From Tetrastigma voinierianum (lineage: Eukaryota; Streptophyta; Magnoliopsida; Vitales; Vitaceae), in the NCBI GenBank assembly GCA_016808115.1, contig JAEQBH010000033.1, forward strand, positions 1,054,001 to 1,118,000: DNA of 64,000 bases, read 5' to 3'. Numbering within the stretch: position 1 is the stretch's first letter; every line of letters begins with the position of its first letter. Shown piece by piece: positions 22,956-35,090 of the stretch. The translations under genes and the position numbers were made by a program. The notes beneath the pieces are model-generated. The model did not search any database, was not told the DNA's origin, and saw only the letters and a program-made list of their open reading frames with translations.

Positions 22956-24409
22956 CTTCTACTATATAGACCAAAAATCTCCTAGAATAAATCATTTTCA
23001 ATTTTGGTTTGGCACGATATTCTCTGAAGTCACGAGGTTGACAAGTAATAAAATGTATATAAGTCCAGATATCGATCCCACAGAGATCTCAAGAATTTTA
23101 AATCAACTACCCTGACTACTCAAACTCCATACTATTTGGACCATAAACTGATATTTGGATCCAGCTTAAGAAGCTGGAAAATATGCAAGTATAAGAAAAA
23201 AAATTTTGAGCGATCAAATAAACTGGAAGATAAAGAATAAAGAATAATGAATAGTTAAGAAAATAAATGTACACTGAATAATTATCTTTCAGAGGACACA
23301 TCGAAACCTCTTTAGTATAGTGAAATGTCGATTCTGTAGATAACAACGATAAAATTTCTTGTGTATTTCGGGTTTTAAAATCATCCGGAGTTTAAGCGAT
23401 GCAGTGGATCTCTCCGCACACCACATTTCATTATCTAATTTTCCTGATTCTTTCGATGACGAGAATTAGATAACTACTGAGTAGAATTTCAGCGATATGA
23501 GTATTTTCTTTTGCAATACTTCATACCCATTTTATGGACTATAAACCTTAGCTCCCAATTTATCGGTCAAGCAAGGATATAGAACTTCCAGGTTACCCTT
23601 CCTCGAAATTAAAATAGATCACCCTCTCCTTGATTAGATCTCAGCTAACACGGGATTGGCTTAGCTGTCGAATTGAAGTGAACTCTGCCTTGTTTTAAAT
23701 TGATAACTCATTCAACTCAATCTTGATTTCAGAAGTGAGAAGAGGATTTATCAAGTAAACTTACAAAGCTCCTTAGATCTCTAATAAGGGTTAATATACC
23801 TTCCGAGGAAATGTTCATAACTCTCGGGAATGTCTTACGTATTGTCACTCGGAGGACTGAAATCGAGCAATGAAACAATTCTTAAAAAACGGGTATAAGA
23901 AGCCCGATATTCGAGGAATAAAACAATAAACCCAAAACCGGAAATAGAGATTATAGTGAAATTCGCAGCCATTTGAAACAACTACGGGAAAAATAAATTA
24001 TATTATAGCATTCATAATGGAAGTTGGGTTTCTCGATTCTTGAATTACACACTACGACATTCCTCGATCCGCCAGAATAAGCGCAATTTGAAGCTGGAAA
24101 ATCAATTCGAATTTTATCGAACCAAACATTCGGATAGTAATTTGAAAAGAATTGGTCGCATTCGACTACGCTCAACGATAACATCAGTCCGAGAAAATAA
24201 AATGAAAATAAAGAAAGACGAAAAATAATCTAATCTAAAACGACGGAAACACGAAAAGAAAAATAAGAAAAGAAAAGAAAAGAAAATGAAGCCTTAGGCT
24301 ACCCAGATCTCTCCTTACACTTAGCTGCGACTTGCCTTTCTCATGGGTAGTACACTTATTTATAGGGTTTCTCTGTTGGGCCACCCAATCTGATGCATTC
24401 TTTTGTTGA

Positions 24410-24990
24410 TTTCGAGTGGGCGCCCACGTATTCTTGTTAGTCCGCGACCTCGAAGTCCTTAATCGCTGACATCATTCAATATCGTGACATCGATCTCACG
24501 TCGCGACATCAACTTAAGTCTCTGTGACTATAGTGGTGTCTTCTTGTATCGCGACATCAATCTCTTGTTCTTGACTATCACTTTATGCCTTTAAATACTG
24601 ATTGGTCGTTCCTGATGTCGCGACATCAATATCTTGTCGCGACATCACCTTAATGAACTGCAACCTTCAATTGATGGTTCCTGATGTCGCGACATCAATC
24701 CTTTGTCACGACATCACTTCATGCCTCTGCAGGTTTCACACAGTTCTTTTTGGTGTTGCGACATCGATCTTAAACCAGCGTGACGAAGCAGAAATCTGAT
24801 AGTTTCATCTTTCCAAACCTGTCATATCTTCAAGGCGCTTTTCTTGTCGCGACCTCATCATAATCGCTACATCCGCGATCTTGTCGCGACATCATTCATG
24901 GATTACGCTCGTCATCGAACAGCGACTTGTGATCCTGTCGCATTTTGCCGTCATTTCCTTGATTTTCTGATGTCGCGGCGTCGCTGGTAT
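24410..24990. repeat. Cluster of TGTCGCGACATC words upstream of an LTR TATA box
   Basis: About ten copies of the near-perfect palindrome TGTCGCGACA (often followed by TCAAT) lie here, several mutated to TGTCACGAC or TGTTGCGAC as expected from methyl-cytosine deamination. The minus-strand TATAAATA at 24357-24364 is just downstream. A similar word cluster is at 5265-5450. Confidence 0.85.
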
Positions 24991-25225
24991 GCAAACACAA
25001 AGCTGCTGCATTAATTAACCGGAGTTGCTTTCATTATGCCGCCATTTGAAAATTGCGCGCCTCCACTTATTGATGCATTTTACTGCACCTTTTTCTTCTT
25101 TCTTTCACCTCCACACTAAGAAACAGGTGGTGAGTTTCTTCATATTTCTACATATTATTTATTCATTTTCAGATGAAAATCAAACAGAAAAATGGACTAA
25201 AAATAGATGACTTTTAAGTTCATCA

Positions 25226-25593
25226 ATGCCTCGAAGGCCGGACTGGGATGCGTTCTAATGCAGTCCAGGAGGGTAGTAGCTCATGGTTCCCACCAGTTGA
25301 AGAATCATGAGAAAAATTACCCCACACACGACATGCAGTTATCAGTCATAGTCTTTGCCTTGAAGATTTGGCGACACTACCTATACAGTGAGCAGTTTGA
25401 GGTGTTCTCAGACCACAAAAGTCAGAGGTATATTTTCACACAGCGGGACCTCAACATGAGGCAACACAGGTGGATGGAGCTCTTAGAGGACAATGACTTC
25501 ACTTTGCACTACCATCCTTGTAAGGCAAATGATGTGGTTGACGCACTTAGTTGGAAGTCACGGGGAGCATTGACTAGTATAGCTTCTTTTTGA
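25226..25593 (+). pseudogene. Chromovirus RNase H domain
   Basis: The frame ASKAGLGCVLMQ, KNYPTHDMQL, FALKIWRHYLYSEQFEVFSDHKS, FTQRDLNMRQHRWMELLED and HYHPCKANDVVDALS is a typical Ty3/gypsy RNase H, which removes the RNA strand during reverse transcription. It continues the RT that ends at 22784; the target-site duplication at 25226 supplies the junction codons. The usual catalytic Glu after THD-L is Gln here (THDMQL), so the enzyme is probably dead. The frame runs open through 128 codons to a stop at 25591. Confidence 0.93.
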
Positions 25594-27086
25594 TGGTGGA
25601 TGCTTAAGGCGTACAATGGCCCGGGCTCGGGGTTTGTTGGGAAATTTAGTGGCCTGCGTCCACTGATGAGTGGAGTGATTTAGTCTAGGGCGGGACGTGA
25701 GAATCTTTGTCCATAAAGGATGGGGTATGATGAAGTGCAATTGTGGCTGAAATTGTCACAGGATGGTAGTCTTCGGTATAGAGGATGTGTAGTGGTTCAT
25801 CAATCGTCAAATCTGAGAGAGGAGATCCTCAGGGAGTTCCACTGCTCTCAGTTTGTTGTGCATCTAGGTGGCATGAAGATGTAACGTGATCGTCGTCACC
25901 AGTATTACTGGAGTGGAATGAAGAGACAAGTTGGGGACCTTGTTCGATGATGCCTCATATGTCAGAAGGTTAAGTATGAGCACCATAAGCAAGCAGGGCT
26001 ACTCCAGCCAATGGAGGTAGGCTGAGTAGGATTGGGCACATCCGCGATGGACTTTGTGACCCACTTGCCACGGACACCACGGAGGCATGATACGGTATGG
26101 GTGATAGTGGACCGACTCACCAAGTTGGTACATTTTCTAGTCATGCGGATGACCTTCACACTGGAGGAATTATGCCGATTGTGTATCCAAGTGATTGTTT
26201 GCTACATAGAGTGCCAGTGTCCATAGTGTTAGACATAGATCCTAGATTTAGGATACACTTTTGGAAGAGCTTCTAGAAGGCCATGGGGATACAATTGACT
26301 AGAACCTTGCATTTCATCCATGAGCCAGGTGGTTAGTCGAGAGATGACCATCTGATTTTTAGAGGACATCTTTGCGGAAGCATGTGAACACAGATCATAA
26401 GAGGGTAGGCGGGAGGAACTTGCCCTTGGTGGAATTCGCCTACAACAACAGTTATCAAGTGAGTATACAGATGGCACCCTATGAGGCTCTGTATGGGAGG
26501 TCATGCCGATCATCGATTTACTAGATAGAGGTGAGAGAGAGCTCCATAACTTGTTTGAATCTTATTAGAGACACCTTTGAAAAGGTGAGTTTAATACGAA
26601 AACATCTTCTTTCGGCTCAAACTTCGGCTGAAGGCTATCACGAAACGGCGGCGTGATATCCCAGAGTTCGGTGGTGATCACATCTTCTTGAAGGTGATGC
26701 TGAGAGGTGGTCGAGTTGACAAGCAAGGGAAGTTGTTGGCCAGTACATTGGACCCTTCGAAGTGCTCGAGGTGGAGTTCGGTTACATATCCCGTTAAGCC
26801 ATACCGCCTAGTTTATCCAGTGTTCACGAGGTATTCTAAGTCTCCATGCTCCAAAAATACACTCCAGATCCATCTCATGTAGTGGATTGGGGAGAGATTA
26901 TTGTTGACACATATAGGACCTTCGAGGAGGGACCCATGCGTATCATCAATAGTCGGGACCAGGTTTTTCGACGTAAGACCATGTGGCTAGGGAAAGTGTT
27001 GTGGCAACACCGAGGAGTGGAGGAGACAACATGGGAGCAGGAGGACACGATACGGGCCACCTATCCCTTCTTGTTTAGGGATGAAG
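25594..27086 (+). pseudogene. Chromovirus integrase and C-terminal chromodomain-like region
   Basis: Pieces in order: HHCC-type zinc region with CLICQKVKYEH and AGLLQP (about 25940-26010), the catalytic core SAMDFVTHLPRTP and WVIVDRLTKLVHF (26040-26150), a broken second half with EFAYNNSYQ and PYEALYGRSCRS (26437-26515), a GDHIFLKV C-terminal stretch (26675), then KYTPDPSHVVDW and FRRKTMWLGKVLWQHRGVEE (26850-27040). The last part matches the chromodomain-like tail of Tekay/Del elements, thought to guide insertion into heterochromatin. Several stops and shifts occur (25888, 25950, 26024, 26226). Element E1 interrupts it three residues before its end. The true stop is at 46575-46577. Confidence 0.9.
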
Positions 27087-28587
27087 TGATTAGTGCCCAG
27101 AAAGTGCTATTTTGAGCCTTATTCAAGATAGGTTTTGAGTGCTTTTTGCGCACTAATCATATCAATTAATCCAATTGATGTGTGCAGGTCCACTTTGTAC
27201 CACTGATTCCATTTCAAGTTTGTTTTTGGTAATTTTGAAGGTTTTGCGTGCCCTCGACCCGAATTAGTTCCAAGTTTGATGTCAAGATAATGTCTTGAAT
27301 CTTGAGATTCTAATGTTTCATCATTAAAAAATGAAGAAATGTGAAGTGGATTTGAAGAAAGGAGGATGCAGTACCAAAACAGGGAAGCAGGAGTAAACCA
27401 GGGATTTTAGCTATGATTGCGAAAATTTCGTTGGGATTGCGAAAATTACGAAATCCTAGCGAAATTTTCGCCATGTGAAAATTTCGCTAGGCTAGCAAAA
27501 TTTCGCTAGCTAGTGAAATTTACTGTTCCTAGCGAAAATTCTCAATTTCGCTATCTTTGTGGAATTTCGCTAGGGTAGCGAAATTTCGCTAACCCACTGT
27601 AATTTAAGCTATGCTAATGAAATAACTCAACACATTAGCTTTAGATTTTTATTCCAAACGACCATGTTTTGATATATTACCATTTTATCCCTTATGTAAT
27701 TTCATATTTTAGGCATTTTTGTATTTTCACACTTTAGGTTTTGCTATATATGCCCCTACAACTTTGTAACCCTAGGTAACTTTTCATTTATGTAAGTTTT
27801 CCCGCAACTTTTCATTTAGGTTTTATTTTCCTCTCTTCTCTCTCTTCTTTCTCCCATTTTCTCGGCGCAAACACTTGCCTTGAGGATGACAGCTCAAGGG
27901 ATGCTTAGCTAAGCCTCCTTGAAGATGAGGGTTGCTAAGCTTGGTTTTGGGGCTATTGCGGAGTTGTCCTCATGCTTTAAAAGATCTGATCTGCATTTAT
28001 GGTTCGATCTTTCCAAACTAGGGTTTAATGCCATTTTAATATCTCTTTTTGGTCAATACTTGCCATGCTTTAGGGTTCAGTGCATTCTTAATGGTAAATG
28101 CACTAATATTCTTTAGATGGCATTTACGAGCCATTGAAATGAGGTTAAATGCTAGGGTTTCAAATGAATGGGACTTTGAATGCTTAGTATTTGGTTTGAC
28201 TCAAATAGGAGTGGTTGTAGGGTTAGGTTTTATAGCTAAACAAAGATCCGTTTTGGCTTTGACTGCGTTGCCGCAATGTGAGAAGTACCCAGGACCTTTA
28301 TGACCCCATGTTATAAAGAAAGTGACCCAAGCCTTCAAGGTTACCATTTCACACTTTCATTTAAGCTATTCACCAGGTTAACCCTTGAACAAACGACCTC
28401 CTTATTTTTTAACCAAATCAATCAAACAAAAAGCCTCACCATTTTCCAACAACGATGTGAATCATTCGTGGGATGAAAACCCATCCGTGTTCGGCCCTGA
28501 AGCGGAGATATCTTGCGGTAGCTTGACTACGGCGTGCAGAATAGGAAACAAAATATTGTTGATTTCGATCCACCGTGTACCAGTCGA
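27087..28587 (+). mobile_element. E1 5' LTR
   Basis: It starts TGATTAGTGCCC and ends in a mutated terminus (AGTCGA where the family has AATCA) just before the PBS. It contains the TTTCGCTA/TAGCGAAA cluster (27410-27610), a TATA-like GCTATATATGCCC (about 27744), a CTCTCTTCTCTCTC tract (27830) and a GATGAAAACC block near 28470. The 1473 bp 3' LTR at 45086 has the same order, but the two differ by many substitutions and small gaps, so the insertion is not very young. Confidence 0.85.
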
Positions 28588-28588
28588 A

Positions 28589-28606
28589 TGGCGCCGTTAG
28601 GGGATG
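28589..28606 (+). promoter_or_regulatory. E1 primer-binding site
   Basis: TGGCGCCGTTAGGGGATGG follows the LTR directly. Its first ten bases equal the Asp-tRNA complementary site of Athila-type elements; the next bases have decayed. E2 has the same site at 32568. Confidence 0.75.
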
Positions 28607-28920
28607 GTGCCCAGGCTCATTATGATGGGTTGAAGTGTACTTGTAATCACATTACAAGTGTAGGTGACCTTTAATCCTTTTGAATTTCATTTGCTTTAGC
28701 GCAAGTTTTCTCTACTTGGCGATTCTTGCCTTTGTTTGTTCCTTACGATCGATTTTATTTTAGCTAACACTCGTCAATTGCGAGATTTGTTTGTGTTCTT
28801 TGCGTGTCCTAATTTTGTGTAACGGTGTTTATGCATCATTGGAAATAGAGACATTTGGGTGAAATGCAAAGAGTTTGTACCTGTGATCAAGGGGTGAAAT
28901 AGGGTGTGCATAGTGAAAAC

Positions 28921-30190
28921 ATGGATGCTGCACGAGGAGCAACCAGAAATTCGACAAGCAGCCTATGAATCAACGACATGCGGTCGATGAGGGACCCGCA
29001 TTGCACCCTCGTAGGGTGAGTGCACCTTCTGTATCATACCACTGCTTTGATGACGTGGTGGTAGACCCTATTGGTGCCCACACTTCCCACATTCCATGGA
29101 ATGGAGAATGAGAATCCTTATACTCCTTATTCGGAATTCAAGAGGTAATACCTGACACAAGGAAGGAGGAGCCCGACGGATTTGCTCAGTGAAAGCATTC
29201 CCGACAACGAAAGATAAAGCGAAAATTTGGCTGATTCATTGAGGCGAGGACAATTAGGAATTGGGCCGAACTCCAAGGCGAGTTTTGAAAAAGTTCTTGA
29301 TTACAACCCAGACAACGAGTTTGAAGAGAGCAGTCTATACTTTACTCGGCCTATGACAATGAAGTTTTATCGAGTGTTAGGAAGATTCATGGAGACCATC
29401 AATGCATGCCCACACCATGGCTTTGATACCTGGATGCTAGTGAATCATTTTTATGATGGTATGTCTCTACCCATGAAGCAATTGCTGGAAACTATGTGTG
29501 GGGGTGACTTTTTAAGCAAACACCGAGACGAGGCCATGGACCTTTTTAACTATGCGGCCGAAACCTCTAAGGCATGGGATGAACCGAATCCAAGGGAAAC
29601 TGAAAGATCGAGGCCTTCGAACCACCAGAGGGGGGGCATTTATGCACTTTCGGCGAGATGAAAGCAAAAACACCCGCACCTCGAGTTGGAGGAGTTGGAA
29701 ATAGAAATCGACATGAAATGCAAGCGATATGGAATTATACGCATCGATCATCATGGCACTGAAGTGTGGATCAGAATGTGGTTGGGAGACACATTAGAGA
29801 GCAGTATATATGTGAATAAAAGCCAGGCTACCACAAATGTAAAACAATAAGCCTTACCATCGCTTATTTGGAGAAATCATCGAGCATATCATGGGCTTAA
29901 AAACCCCACGCATATATCCTACGAGAGCACGATGTGGTTTGGCTCCACTTCAACAAAAGCAATGGTTGCCTCCACATAGCTCTCACGGTGAGCAAGCAAT
30001 CCTGAATTTAAGCAAAGTGGTAGGCACGTTTGTGGAAGAACGAAAGGTATTGAATGTTCAGACTAACCAGAAAATTGAAGCAGTGGAGAGTTCACTCAAC
30101 AGGAAACTGGACAATATGCACTCTGAGATTTCAAGGTTATCCAACCAGCAGCTGCAGGGTTCGGAAAAAGGGAAGGTTCTCTTCTAGTCA
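28921..30190 (+). pseudogene. E1 gag (frame-broken)
   Basis: The likely start ATG is at 28921 and its frame stops within 16 codons. Recognisable gag resumes at about 29095 (ENENPYTPYSEFKR) and 29170-29661, with ACPHHGFDTWMLVNHFYDGM, LLETMCGGDFLSKHRDEAMD and DEPNPRETERSRP. A second open piece at 29891-30187 reads LNLSKVVGTFVEERK followed by a coiled-coil-like stretch. The NPYTH-type start, PHHGF box and MCGGDF box also occur in E2 gag (33100-34430), so the two align throughout. No clear zinc knuckle is seen. Gag is the structural particle protein. Stops and shifts make this copy non-functional. Confidence 0.87.
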
Positions 30191-30599
30191 CAGCAACATC
30201 AGAAGGGAGTGCATGAAATAGGCTTGACCCGATGATGCAAATGTAAATTGTTGGAAGTTAAGGCGGTGGTGACTTTAAGAGTAGTAAGCGAGACCCGGCG
30301 ATCCAGCTCTAGTCAAGTCAGCTCCACGATGGTGATCCACCCTGAAGAAGCAGTCAACAAGTGATAGGGAAGAGGTGAAGATCCGCACACCAGATTTCCC
30401 TGGGCTCTCAGAAAAAAGAAAAGTTCGATTCAACCAAGCGAATGCTAGAAGTTTTGCAGCAAGTGAAAGTTAATATTCCTCTCCCTTGACATGATCAAAC
30501 AAGATCCCCACCTCATAAAATTCTTGAAGGACTTATGCATTAAAGGGTCTCAGAAATGTAAACAAAAGGCCTTTTGGCCAGAAAGTGAGTGCATCATTA

Positions 30600-30953
30600 G
30601 TCTGAACTCGATTGAAATATGAGGCAGGGATGTCCTACAATCTCGGTTAATATTGGAGGCATTAGTGTGGAGAAAGCACTATTAGACTTGGGAGCTAGTG
30701 TGAACCTTTTGCCATATTCCATGTACAAGCAACTAGGTTTGGGAGAACTGAAACCCACTTCCATCACACTGTCACTATCCGATAGGTCTATTAAAATACC
30801 AAAGGGGACCATTGAGGATGTTTTAATACAAGTAGACAGATTTTACTACCCAGTGGACTTTGTCGTACTTGACACAGAGCCGGTTGAAGTGGGAGCCAAT
30901 CATGTGCCCATCATATTAGGGAGGCCATTCTTTGCTACTTCGAATGTCATAAT
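30600..30953 (+). pseudogene. E1 aspartic protease, split by E2
   Basis: An open frame carries PTISVNIGGISVEKALLDLG, the active-site box DLGASVNLLP, LGLGELKPTSITLSLSDRS, and the flap/second conserved box VPIILGRPFFATSNVII. DLGAS in place of DTGA is usual for Athila/Tat proteases. The frame is cut by E2 at 30954 and continues in phase at 40571 (RNGVIKAHIWEYDL) after the ATAAT duplication. Protease would cleave the gag-pol precursor. Before the E2 insertion this domain looks intact; the ATG at 30619 is only an internal Met of the polyprotein. Confidence 0.92.
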
Positions 30954-32565
30954 TGATTAGTGCTCAAAAAGTGCTATTTTGAACCCTATATTAGATAGGT
31001 TTTGAGTGCTTTTGGCGTGTTAATCATGTCATTTATGCCAATTGAAGTGTTCAAGTCTTCTTAGTATCACTTATGCCGTTTAGTGGTTATTTTTGGTTGT
31101 TTTGCAGGTTTTTGCGTACTTTGGGAGTTCAATATCGAGACATAAGATGAATCATGAAGATTGAACCCATTCATCGACCATCAAGCGGACCATGGAAATC
31201 AATGAAAGAATGAAGGCAAAGTGAAAGAAAAATCAATGCGATAGAAGGGACGGGAGGCAAGCGATGAAGAATCGACAATTCGAGGGGAATTTCGCTAAGA
31301 TTACGAAAATTTCGCTGGGATTGCAAGGCCATAATCTTAAGCGAAATTATTAGTTTTCAGCTAGACCCCGGGATTTTAAGCTAAGCACTATTCCTAGCGA
31401 AATTTTGCATTTCGCTACTCACAAGAATTTAAGCTAAGTAGCGAGGGAATTTAGCTATTGTAGTACCCTTTATGTGAAAATTCTGATTTCGCTATCTCTT
31501 GGTGATTTAAGCTGTGCGAGGAATTTTAAGCTACCCACCAGCTAAATTCGATGTGCCTTGCGAAATTCCTTTTGCCTTGTCATACTTTGTAATTAATGCA
31601 AACCGACTTCAATTTTGGTGTATTACTCTGTCCCTTAATTTAGCTTCAAAAATGTTAGGCTACATGGTATTTTCTTTGTTGGGTGGCCTATATAGCCCCT
31701 CCCATTTTTATAACAAAGGAGAATTTGGAGAAGAATTTTTTGTAGTTTTTATTTTTGTAATGAGTCTAGTTTAGTTGGGGTTTAGTTTTCTCTATTCTCT
31801 CTCCTCTTACTCTTATTTTCTGGGTACGCCCGAACACCACTCCTTGGGGATGGCGACTCGAGATGTGGCTCGCCTCTTTCTTTGAAGAGGAAGGAAGCTA
31901 GCTTGGTTGTGGGGCATATACAGGTTGTCCTCTTGTGTTAAAAGCTACAGGTACTATATTTATGGCCCTCATCTTCTCAAAATAGGGTTGAATAGCATTT
32001 AATGTTATTGATTTGGCCAATACTTACCATGCTTTAGGATCTGATGCATACTTGTTGCTAGATGTCTTGTGGTTTTAGATGGTCTTTACAGTGCCCGAAG
32101 CCAAGTATTGAATGTTGCGGGTTTCAAACAAAAAGGGGCCATATATGCATAGTACCTGTGTTGACTCAAATAGGAGTTGTTTTTAGGGTGAGGTTTGCTA
32201 GTTAAACAAAGATCCGGTTATGGCCCCAGGGCCCATAGGTTGCTTGTCTGCTTGAGGATAAACCGAGGACATGATGCCCTATGATATCAAGTTAGTGACC
32301 TAAATACCACATTAACTTTTCACACTTCACTTCCGGTTTACGATTAATCATTTTCAAACTCATCTGCTTGTTTTTGAAACAAATCCAAAAAGTCCAAATA
32401 GGAAGCCTTACCTTTTTACACTTATGCGAATCATTCTTAGGATGAAAACCCATCCCCGTGTTCGACCCTAGACCACTGTACTGCAGTAGCTTGACTACGG
32501 CAGTAGGAGGAACAGAGTATATAAAATTTTGTGATTTTAGCTCAAGCCCTCTTTGGCACGAATCA
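30954..32565 (+). mobile_element. E2 5' LTR
   Basis: It starts TGATTAGTGCTC and ends GGCACGAATCA, directly followed by the PBS. The TTTCGCTA-type cluster is at 31280-31540, with many words changed to TTTAAGCTA. A CTATATAG TATA-like box is near 31688 and a CTCTCTCCTCTT tract near 31795. Confidence 0.87.
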
Positions 32566-32567
32566 AA

Positions 32568-32585
32568 TGGCGCCGTTAGGGATGG
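32568..32585 (+). promoter_or_regulatory. E2 primer-binding site
   Basis: TGGCGCCGTTAGGGATGG lies two bases after the LTR end, the same Asp-tRNA-type site as E1. Confidence 0.75.
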
Positions 32586-32912
32586 TGCCAGGCTTCTGTG
32601 ATGGTGAAGTATGTACTTTATGATCGGCATCACAAGTGAAGGTAACCTTTTTACCTCTTTTTGTAACTCAGTTGCAGGAACTGCCAGTTTTCATCACTTT
32701 GCAGTGACTGCACTGTTTTTGTTTTTCATACAGTCATTTTTAATTTTTTGTTAGCTAATCTTAACCTTTTTGCAAGTTTGTTGGTGCTCTTTGTTGTCTC
32801 TGATTTTGCTAGCAGTGTGTATCTATGATGGGATAGAGACACATCAGGTAGACTACATAGAATCGGTACACAACTTGACCAAGACAGTGAAGTCAATGTA
32901 CACACTGATACC

Positions 32913-34430
32913 ATGGATCCTCTACCTGAGGAACAATAGAGCGGCACAGGAACGATGAATCCATTTGCTGTAGAACCATGAGATCACGTCCACCCTCACA
33001 GAGTTGAGTGCCCGTCACAGTATCATCCTCCTGGCGAAGATGTAAGCGGTGGGGCCCTATTTAATTTACTACTCCCCACATATCATGGTGTGGAAAATGA
33101 AATCCATACACTCATATTAGGGATTTTGAGGAGGTTTACTGCAGCACAAGGAAGGTATGATGGACATGGATTTGCTGAAGCTAAAAGCATTTCCACTGAC
33201 CCTAAAGGACAAGGCCAAGATTTGGCTCAATTCACTAAGGCCTAGAACCATAAGAAATTGGGCTGAGCTGCAAGCAGAATTTTTGAAGAAGTTCTTTAGT
33301 GCTCATAAGACTAACAATTTGAAGAGACAAATTTACACCTTTGTAGCTCAGGATGGTGAGAGGTTTTACGATTGGAGATGTTATAGAGCATCAGTGCGTT
33401 ACTTTGCATGGGTTTGATGCATGGATGTTAGTGAACCATTTCTATGGTGGTATGTCTCTGCCATGAAGCGACTTTGGAAGCCATGTGTGGAGGAGACTTT
33501 CTAGTAAGCATCTGTGAGAAGCCATGGATTTTTAAAATTATGTGTTGAAAACTTCTAAGAAGTTGGGATGAGCCTAACCCTAGAGAAATGAAAAGAATGA
33601 GACCACCAGTCAACCAAAGGGGTGGGATGTATGCACTGTCTGAAGAAATGGAAATGAAAGCTAGGATTTCAACCCTAGCAAGGAAAGTAGAGGAGCATGA
33701 AGGTAAATGACTCCACTGAAATTTTATGCGTGGCCGAAAATCCACACCATAAATCGATCCTTGCACCAATTTCCAATCCACAGTACCCAGTGAGCAGTGT
33801 CCTATGGCTCCTTCGAGTGAAGGATTTGATGTCGAGATTGTGCAAATAACGTAGGACAATACAAGCCTAGCAGGTCAATGCTCCATATGGCAATACTTAA
33901 AATTCCAATTGGAGGAATCACCCTAACCTCTCATGGAGACCCAACCCCGTTGCCTATGTACCCCCGGGTGCCAAACCTCGATTTAGTTCCCCCTCACAGC
34001 CACAGCCACCATCCTCTTCTCCGAGTGGAACAAAAGCCATATTGAATTTGAGTAAGGTGGTAGGCAACTTTGTTGAGGAACAAAAGGAATCAATGAGCAA
34101 GGCGCGCAAGAAAGTTAAATCTTACATTGAAATACAGACAAAGAATAGATGGGCTTGAGAGCAATCTAAATCAGAAAATTGACAACCTACAATATTCAAT
34201 CACCAATATCAACAAGTTGCTTGGGGTACAAGAAAGAGGGAGGTTCCCATCTCAAACATTGCCAAATCCTAAGGGAGTTCATGAGGTGGGGTCATCCAAC
34301 AATTCGGGAATGGATGAAGTTAAGTATAATCTGCAGGAAGTGGAAAAGAGGTTGGTCGGCCCATTACCAAAACCTGTTGAAAATCAGGGCGGGGAGAAAA
34401 GTGCCGGTCTGAGCATATTCTCCTAAAAGA
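32913..34430 (+). pseudogene. E2 gag (frame-broken)
   Basis: The likely start is the ATG at 32913 (MDPLPEEQ, then a stop). The capsid core at 33157-33417 reads LKAFPLTLKDKAKIWLNSL, NWAELQAEFLKKFFSAHKT and RQIYTFVAQDGERFYDW, the retrotransposon_gag (PF03732) signature. Frame shifts follow. A PHHGF-like region, MCGGDF, and a later piece at 34127-34426 (GLESNLNQKIDNLQYS, coiled-coil-like) align with E1 gag. Gag presence means E2 RNA could have been packaged by its own or by E1-encoded particles. Short ORFs in other frames here are shadows. Confidence 0.87.
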
Positions 34431-34639
34431 GGATTCCACGATACATACCTCCCATTTCCACAAGCACTTAGAGGTAGAAGAAGGCATCTGTGGCGGGGCA
34501 TTTTGAGGTCTTAAGGCAGAGTGAAGGTTAATATACCTCTTTTGGACATCATCAAACAAGTCCCACCTTGTAAAATTTTTGAAAGATCTTTACGCAGATA
34601 AAGAGGATTAGGCATTGAGAAGAAAGGCATTTCTCGAAC

Positions 34640-35090
34640 AAGTCAGTGCCTAATCCAAAAGCAAATACCTGTCAAATCTGAGATCACGGATCTCTCCCAC
34701 AATTTCGAGTCAATATTGGTGGGAATTGCATAGATAAATCATTGCTTGATTTGGGGCAGTGTGAACCTAATCATAGTATTCGAGTGTATAGCGAGTTAGG
34801 TTTAGGTAAGACTAAACCTACCAACATCACACTATCGACTGGCCCGATAGATCGGTGAAACCTAAGGGATAGTTGAGGATGTCTTAGTGAAGATAGACAA
34901 ATTCTACTACCAGTGGAATTTTGTAGTGCTTGACTTGAGCGATTGCAAGTGAACTTGATCATGTACCAATCATCTTAGGAAGACCATTTACGGCCACAGC
35001 CAATGCGATCATAATTGCGGGCGGAGTCATGCAACTTACCTTTGGTAACATGACCTTGGAATTGAACATATTTCATTTGAACAACAAGCA
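34640..35090 (+). pseudogene. E2 aspartic protease (decayed)
   Basis: Homology to E1 protease runs through several frames: FRVNIGGNCIDKSLLDLG near 34705-34755, a damaged active-site box, TNITLST (about 34825), VPIILGRPF (34965-34990) and QLTFGNMTLELNIFHLNN (35030-35080). The last part matches the E1 tail that resumes at 40585. Single-base gaps break the frame several times. After 35090 only a short linker follows; the RT that should come next is missing. Confidence 0.82.

Larger units (their letters stand above)
22785..25225 (-). mobile_element. Minus-strand Athila/Tat-type LTR insertion with duplicated PBS, TSD ATGCC
   Basis: ATGCC is found at 22780-22784 and 25226-25230, and excising the 2441 bp restores the RT-RNase H order with the frame in phase. 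On the minus strand it starts TGATGAACTT and ends GGTCTCAACA. The LTR itself ends at about 22951 (CCAACA). A PBS (TGGCACCGTTGCCGGGGATT) follows at 22921-22943, then a second diverged copy of the PBS-containing unit. A TATAAATA box lies at 24357-24364 (minus). There are no coding domains. It is best read as a solo-type LTR carrying extra PBS units at its 3' side. Confidence 0.85.
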
